Assembly: GCF_040802235.1 (NCBI RefSeq)
Contig: NC_133161.1
Location: 45,435,001-45,499,000 of the forward strand
From: Manis javanica
Lineage: Eukaryota > Chordata > Mammalia > Pholidota > Manidae
Length of the DNA stretch: 64,000 nt
Direction of reading: 5' to 3'
Made by a program: the position numbers and the translations under genes. Below the pieces are notes generated by a model, which worked only from the letters and a program-made list of their open reading frames with translations, ran no database searches and was not told where the DNA came from. This document shows positions 57,230 through 64,000 of this stretch, in pieces. Each line of letters starts with the position of its first letter. Within the stretch, counting starts at the first letter, position 1.

Positions 57230-57545
57230 TTGAATATACAACACATTCACATTGTTCAAATAATCAATTTTAAGATATTTATTAAGAAATCTTTCTCCCT
57301 CCCATATCTTCTTGTACCGTGTGATCTATCCCCTTCTATATCCAGTTTTATGAGTTTCTATTGTATCTTTCCAGTGTTTCATTATGCAAATATAAGCAAA
57401 CATAAATATATATTTTTATTTCCCCCTTTCTTGCACACAAAATAGTATGTTATACATAATATTTGGTATCTTGCTTTACTCATACAATATATCCTAGAGA
57501 TATATTCTACATTAATCCATAGAGCTTCATCATCTTTTTTTTCTA
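57230..57545 (-). repeat. Possible old L1 3' fragment (FKBP14 intron 3)
   Basis: The segment contains ttcaaataatcaattttaag, cctagagatatattctacat and tccatagagcttcatcatct, similar to antisense L1M 3' sequence. The match is weak. Confidence 0.35.
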
Positions 57546-58330
57546 AACTGCATTAAATCACCTGAATCTTAAAAATAAATATATACCATATGTTTGCATG
57601 TTGATGGCAGCATGGTGGGGGTGGGAAGGATTTGAAATTGCTTGTCTAACAGAAGGAATAATAGGGATATGATTAAAAATGAAAATACAGGTTGAACTAC
57701 ATTATGGTGAACCTAGTGGGTAATTGGAGGCAGTATTTTGTTTGTCTTTAAATACTTGAATGAAAAACAGAAATTTTTACTCTAACTACTCATTGGGTTG
57801 GATTTTTGCTTTAATTTTGGAGATTGGAAGGTCATGTGGCATGATCACAGCCAGGTCCACATCATGTGCTATTCCCAGACACTTGCTTACATTTTTAAAA
57901 AGCCATCATTTAATCTGATTTTAAAAGAAATAGCTGGGATTCTGACCCTAGTTAGAAAATAAGATCTGGAGAATTTAATGAATTGAAATACAACAGTCTT
58001 TCAGACGCTTGGCTTTATTTAAACTCAGATCAAGAACAGGCAGTCTGCTGTCAGTGGGTGTTTTTCAAATGATATAATCTTATCTTTGCCTCTGAGCAAT
58101 ATTTATGTCAGTATAGAATATTGTTTCTAAGTACATGCAAAATAGCAACAGGTTTTAAGAAAAAAATCCCCTATAATTATTTTACTGTCATTAGAAATAT
58201 ACCATAAAGTAGTTGTTTAGTAGTTGTTATATATGATTAAATGAATTACTGGTCTACTTTGTGATATTGATTAGCTCAGTATGGGTGTCTTATGAATTAG
58301 AATTATTAATGGGATTCATTTTTTTTGTAG

Positions 58331-58489
58331 GTTAAAGTGTATTTAAAGAAGGAGTTTGAAAAGCATGGTGCGGTGGTGAATGAAAGTCATCATGATGTTT
58401 TGGTGGAGGACATTTTTGATAAAGAAGATGAAGACAAAGATGGTTTTATATCTGCCAGAGAATTTACATATAAACATGATGAATTATAA
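58331..58489 (+). CDS. FKBP14: FKBP14 coding exon 4, EF-hand 2 and ER retention signal
   Basis: The final coding exon, starting after ttttttgtag, with stop TAA at 58487-58489. It contains KKEFEKHGAVVNESHHD with an N-glycosylation sequon (Asn176-Glu-Ser). A canonical EF-hand loop follows, DEDKDGFISARE (residues 192-203), with D, D, D, G, I and E at positions 1, 3, 5, 6, 8 and 12. It ends YKHDEL, so the last four residues HDEL form the KDEL-type ER retrieval signal. All functional parts are intact. Confidence 0.97.
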   Translation, partial: VKVYLKKEFEKHGAVVNESHHDVLVEDIFDKEDEDKDGFISAREFTYKHDEL

Positions 58490-61400
58490 AGATACAGCTG
58501 CTCATTTTATATAGCATCCATTCTTAAAGAGAAGGCAATCAACTCTAAAGAAAGTCTTAGTTTTTAAGAATGTTCTGTTCTTACATTGTTTTTGTTTTTT
58601 CGAAATATTATTTGAAGAACCCCTCAGGGTTTCTACGTACCCATTTCTTTCTGGTGAGTTATTAGGAAAAAAAAATTAATTTGTCTTTTAGTAGAAGACT
58701 CTGGACCATTTTCCCCTTTTACCTATGAAGCCTCATGTTTTACTTGCGTAATTTTAAAATATTGCAACTGTGAGCATACCCAACATAAGACCAGGTCATA
58801 GCACAAATTAGGACCCTTTATTTCTGCTCCCCTCTCTTCTCTCCAAATTAGATACTGATATTTGAAAAGTCTTTTACAATAGTCCAAGGCTTACTGTTTT
58901 CATGTTATAATGAAACAGTGTGTCTGCCTTTGATCCCTGCTTGAAGGCAACAAGAAAGTGGTTGTTGAACTGGTGAACAGTTACTGCTTTACTGAGGAGA
59001 TGTGCAATGCTGAAGTGAGTCACAAAGTTGATAAATTATAAATATGTATACATTGAATATTCTTTCTTGGCCTTAAGCTATATATGGTTTGATTTTTCTA
59101 GTGAAAAATAACCTGTCATGGGAAATAGGACAAGTTATTTATGTATTTTTTTCTTCCTAATAAAATGTGTCAAAATATTGTAGAGGAGGTAAAGAATTGT
59201 ATTTAATCAGTATTTTACTTTTTAAAGCTAGCAGATTACCACTCCTAGTTCTTTAATGTCAAAAATCTATAACAAGTATGTAACAGTACAATAACTTTGA
59301 ATCCTAAGGGAAATTAGTGAGCCAAGGAAAATTTTCATATTTCTGCCTTGATAAAAAGTGAGGCAGATGCACAGCAATCACTATTGAATAGAGATCTAAT
59401 CTGGGTCAAAAAACTGATAGAATTTTATGTTCAGTTGGCTTTTATCCTTAATGCTTTTTAAAAGTGCCCAAATCTCAATATACTACTAATAATTCCTTGT
59501 AGTTTACAAAGTGTTCTCAAGTACATCATTGTCTTTGCTCCTTATTCTGAAGCCCGTGAAAAAATCTGATGGATCTTAATATGCCTGTTTTATAGGTGTG
59601 GAAATTATCATTCAAATAGTTTGTCATGCCCAAGGTCAACAGCTAATTTGTAGATGAACTAGATTTTCTATCCTCAAGTAGGCTTTCTGCTGCCCTCTAC
59701 TATTGAAAAAGTAAATTTTTCTTTGAATTCACTGTGCCCAATGCGCTCTTCATTTGCTATCCTAGCAGTCAGTTTTGGTTTTTGTCTTTAGGTCCTCATC
59801 CTTTGAAGATGGTTTACTGTCTGTTTCTGGTGCTTTATAAGTCTATGAGCCAGGCTTTGGTTTCATTGAATACTCTTGGGGTTAACACTGAATTGCCTCA
59901 AAAACCCTGCGCAGTGAGAGGGTCCAAGTGTGTGTCTTAGTCCTTTAATTCCTGCTTACCTCTAGGTTTTTCTTTTCTCTTTTTTTAAGAATTATGAACA
60001 ATGGTTATATCATCTATAGACTACTTTCACTGATTGCATATTGACATTTTCCTCACTAAAACAAAATTCTTGGTCTTGTATTGTCGCTGTCATTTTCCTA
60101 AACCTAAGATTCTTCAATACAGAAAGCCTTGTGCTGTGTTATGGGGAGAAAGAAGTAGTTTGATCTATGGTTCTACTTCTTAGGAACATTATTGGTGGTA
60201 CTGTTTATGGTAGAACAAGAAAAGTAAACAGAATTATGATGATTCAAGTAGCATATTTCCTTATCTCATGAATTTGTATCAATTCCCATCTGTATTTAGA
60301 CACAAGTATGAAATGAAAACATATAACTAGGTTATGATTGTTTTTAAGTTACCTGCTTTTTTGGTTAACTGCACCTTTGTGCCTTTCCATTTGTGGGAAT
60401 GATCAGACATGAACTGTGACCTCACTTTATGTAATTGGACTCATTAATACTGCTAGATGTGTTATATTTAAATCCATATGATTATGTTGTGCTATTCTTT
60501 TAAAAATAAAATCTATTTGGGAAATAATTGGTTTTATGAAAAATTTTCAAGCGCCACTTTCCTTAGTAGCTTTATTGGTTTTCTTAACTGTTATTGTAGA
60601 TTTTATGTCAAAACTAAGTGAGGAAGATGTACAGGTTACATATATTTGTAAGGAAAGCTGGGGTTTGGTTTAAATTTTAAGTTTTGAAATAGTGTTAAAC
60701 CTTGAGCATTGGGGGCTATAGTTAATAGTGAATTTTTGGTACTGGCAGCAGTGGTTTTTGCTTTGTTTGCTTGCTTTAGTGGTAGTTATCACTGTTGTTT
60801 AAGTTTGGGATTTTATGGTATGTCACAGGTAGACAGGATGATGATTAATGCCTACTGAGTAAATTAATGCTGTAAAATACCCTATATAATTAAGTGAAAG
60901 TCTGTATTGCCATAAAAATTATAAGAAAATGATTTTTGATTCAGATGGGTGATTAGCCATTTAGATCTTTCCTTGCAGAAATGAATTGGTACCTCACCTT
61001 ATTCATGATACAGGATATTGCTTACATCCATAATGATATTTAGATATAAGCATGCTATCTCTCCCCACGGAGTTGAGTGGATGGTGATTTCTCAGTGTTG
61101 TTGGAAATTGCAAGAGGACAAAAAGGAAATTGGTGGAATGTTGTGGGGGAAAAAATACATCTCTCAACTTTTTATTAAAAAAGCAAATTATCATTGTAAT
61201 AATAACCTTGGGAAAAATAATAAGGAACTTATTTTCCAGAGATGTAGAACTCTTAGACATAAGACTTTTTTGTTTTGCTTTCTTTCTTACCTACTTAGTT
61301 TGAATTGAAATCTAAAATGTCAAACATAATTATAAATTCATATACCCTTTTGAAAACATTAAAATTACAGTACTTCCATCTCTTATTGTCTGTAGCATTC

Positions 61401-62875
61401 TTTTTAGTAGGATTTGCATATTCCCCATAGTATAATGAAATCCATACATTCTTACATGGGTTTGGAGTCTCTATTCTGCATTTTAACCTACTTGCTAGAT
61501 GAGTCTAACCTTTGAGAGACAATTAACTTCACTAACTCTCTGCCATTGAATATGTCTCCTATACTTTCTGATATTGCTGGTAATTTACTTATAATTCAGA
61601 TAAAATCTCCTAGTATTTCTTCACGTGAAACCAACAATAATCTCTTTTTACCCCTTCAGCTTGAAGTTTACCAAAGGGATTAAGTGGCTCACTTTGATAT
61701 ACACAGATTATTGCTAAAGAAAGGAAAAGGATAAAAACAGTTGGAAGATTCTGGGAGATCTGCAACAGATAGCATACTGTCTGGATTATTTTGTTTACCA
61801 TTCTTTGTGTTCCTGTACTGCTAATAAAACTTCTGACATAAAATGGATGACTTTAGTGAGTATGAGTCAGCCAATAATTTACAAAGCCGATCTAAGTGCT
61901 TATGAGCTAGACTAACATCAATTTTGTTTTATGATCTAAAAACAAATGACTTGAGGTTTTAATCTAAAAATTGCTGAGGTTTTACTCTAAAAATCCAGAG
62001 TAAAGTGAATGCTGTCCCCTTGGCCTCTAGTAACAGCTAAATTATATCCCACTTGGGGATTTCTGGGGATTTACAAGTCATTTCATTAATTTAAAATTCC
62101 ACACTAGTAGGATAAAGATAATTTCCTCTCCATTAAACAGTTGCCTTAAAAAGAATTCTACACACAATGTAAATTGAAGTATTGAGGGACAGTTTTCATT
62201 ATTATAAAGAATGAAGTAAGGATATGAAGACCCTTTGGGGCTAAGTTCCAATTTCTTGTATCTTTTTCTCATTCATTTGTTGGGCTTACTTACCCTGCTG
62301 GAGTGCATTTTATGTTAATATAACTCTGAAGCTGATTTTTACCTCTGGGTATGAGACCAGCACATTGTAACATTCAGCCACATGTGGTACTTCTCATCTG
62401 ACTGTATCTCCTGGAATTGTTGTGTAGCTATTTTGTGCAGAATACATTCTGTTCAAGACATTCAAGATTTTTAAAAATGTTCTTAAGTTAGTAGCTAATT
62501 TTAATTAAGTGGGTAATTATACTTGTGTAGAAGAACCAAGAAAAGAAGTAGTGCAAATATAGGAGATTTGCCTTAAAATAAGAGACAGAATTTTACAGTG
62601 AGAAAATTGGGAAGAATTTAAAAAGGATTTCACACTGAAATCCTGATTTGAATTGCCAGATTTCCTCACAGCATAATTGTCTCTCCTGCTATCTTCATAA
62701 CAATGTTTCCTTGAAACTATTCACTTAAGTTTTTCCTTGTATTATTTTGGCTACATTTTATAAGGTATAGAATCTTTTACAAAATGTCATGTACTTTTTT
62801 TCTTGCTACATGCAGTAGTATTCAAGGTTATATGTTTTGTATCCTAATTGTAAAGAAAATAAAGTAACCTACTAA
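58490..62875 (+). other. FKBP14: FKBP14 3'UTR candidates and downstream flank
   Basis: AT-rich sequence after the stop codon, with possible poly(A) signals AATAAA at 59159-59164, 60505-60510, 61823-61828 and 62858-62863. Which are used cannot be read from the sequence; the first would give a 3'UTR of about 0.7 kb. A weak reverse MIR-like stretch lies at about 59490-59690 inside it. No further gene was seen. Confidence 0.55.
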
Positions 62876-63051
62876 AGTTAATTGATTCCCACTCATATTA
62901 AGACTGAACAGTAAATCAACTCTGCTTCTTAAATTGTCTTTTTCTAACATTTTAACTACTATTGTAATAATTCTTCAAAGCTATTAACTTTTTATCATTC
63001 ACTTAGTTCCTCTAAGCCGTTGGGAGAGCATTGTGTATTTTCCTCCGTCCT

Positions 63052-63847
63052 TGTGCCCGCCACAACAGGGAATTGAAGGACAGAGACACAGTAGTGAAGC
63101 AAAGTAAAAAGTTTTATTTAAAGTTCTTTAAAGAGAGAAAAAGTGCAGCAGGCAACCTCAGTGAGGAGACGTGTCCTGCAAGGTTGGAGAGAGAGAGAGT
63201 TTAAAGTTAAAAGGTTATCCACTTAGTGTGGGCAACCTCAGAGAGAGGAGCTCGCCAGAAGGTCGGGGTTCCTCCATTTAAAGATTCTTCAGGAATGTGA
63301 CTTAAGGGCTGGGGGTGCAGACTTGTTAAGTGGTCTCTGAATTAACACAAGGAACTTCCTGCTCTGATTTCTCCCTGGGATACCGGGTTTTGGTCTGGGA
63401 GCATATCAGACAAGACCACCTGCCCAGCCCCCAAGGTGGGCTGAGTTATTGTCTGTTTGCTAAAGAGTAAGTTAAGAATCTTACTTCTTAACTTCCTGAG
63501 TATTGAAATGCAATCTTATTTTTAAGATGAAATTCTTCCTGCCTTTTACTATGTTGTTTATGGCTGGGCCTGCATGCTAAATTAGTTGCCAAGGTCTCAA
63601 ATTACTTGATTAGGGCTGAAGGAATAAAAAACAGCATATAGATAGGTTAAAAAAATAAGCTGAGCTTGCATGATTAACACAATAAAGACATGGGCTATGA
63701 TGAAGTACCCTCTTTTATCTGGGGAATGTTCAAACATTCCAGGCCAACTTACTCCTGGTTTTTTGACCTTTTACTGATTAACTCTGGGTCCTTTTCTTTG
63801 GCCTTACTCTCTTTCCACCCTGCTCATATCTATTTTCCTGCCTAACA
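63052..63847 (-). mobile_element. Probable solo LTR of an endogenous retrovirus
   Basis: On the minus strand the block starts TGTTAGGCAGG and ends GTGGCGGGCACA, LTR-like TG...CA ends. It contains AATAAA (63113-63118 on the plus strand as tttatt) about 60 bases before the end, in the order U3, R, U5. No gag, pol or env is attached, so it would be a solo LTR from recombination. The flanking bases do not show a clear 4-6 bp duplication, so the limits may be off by some bases. Its family is unlike the LTR in the L1 tails. Confidence 0.5.
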
Positions 63848-63869
63848 AAGCTGAATGATATTCAATGAT

Positions 63870-64000
63870 TCTCTGTTTTTTCTTTGAGGTAGTATATTTT
63901 ATTTTTATAAAATTAATATGTAGTATGATGAATTTTAACACTTAAGTGAATTTTAGGATAATCACAGAGTTATGCAATCACTACAGTCAATTTTAGAATA
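63870..64000 (-). repeat. L1M 3'UTR fragment at the right edge
   Basis: Antisense L1M-like blocks: gtagtatgatgaattttaac, cacagagttatgcaatcact, agtcaattttagaata, running off the window. Confidence 0.55.

Overview
The window is nuclear DNA of a placental mammal. It holds parts of two genes placed head to head, PLEKHA8 (FAPP2) on the minus strand and FKBP14 on the plus strand. This is the neighbour pair known from other mammals. About half of the sequence is transposon-derived: L1, MIR, L2, Tigger1, MER2 and MER5A. I saw no Alu, B1/B2, carnivore tRNA-Lys SINE or ruminant Bov element, and no other young SINE. The young L1 type resembles what I recall from pangolins, so Pholidota is a tentative guess and not a demonstrated identity.

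Layout: 1-2.5 kb, a decayed Tigger1 DNA transposon. 3.7-6.4 kb, PLEKHA8 exons 4, 3 and 2 (minus); the rest of the gene continues off the left edge. 6.4-47.5 kb, PLEKHA8 intron 1 (about 41 kb), dominated by L1. It holds a 5'-truncated older L1 at 7.9-11.9 kb, two nearly identical young full-length L1s (A at 16.6-25.4 kb, B at 26.3-35.2 kb) nested in one ancient L1, and a further ancient L1 at 41.1-43.2 kb. 47.3-48.1 kb, the PLEKHA8 CpG island, promoter and exon 1. 49.5-50.0 kb, the FKBP14 promoter. 50.0-58.5 kb, the four FKBP14 coding exons, giving a complete 211-residue ER protein. 58.5 kb onward, the FKBP14 3'UTR and flanking DNA, with a probable solo retroviral LTR at 63.1-63.8 kb.

The most unusual content is the young L1 pair. 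Each copy is about 8.8 kb. Each has tandem ~210-bp units in its 5'UTR, ORF1 and ORF2, an L1 3'UTR with its own A-rich end, and then a further ~1.8-kb tail. The distal ~1.64 kb of that tail reads as the 3' end of an endogenous retrovirus: a decayed env transmembrane segment, a polypurine tract, and an LTR cut exactly at its polyadenylation site. A third, 5'-truncated copy of this tail sits at 41.3-42.2 kb in the opposite orientation. I interpret this as an L1 lineage that captured a retroviral env-LTR end by 3' transduction and now ends on the retroviral poly(A) signal. Both full-length copies also share the same in-frame TAG in the reverse transcriptase region, which suggests a common source that already carried it.

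The two host genes do unrelated jobs (Golgi PI4P-dependent glycolipid transfer; ER prolyl isomerisation of collagens). They share only an intergenic stretch of about 2 kb with two GC-rich promoter regions.
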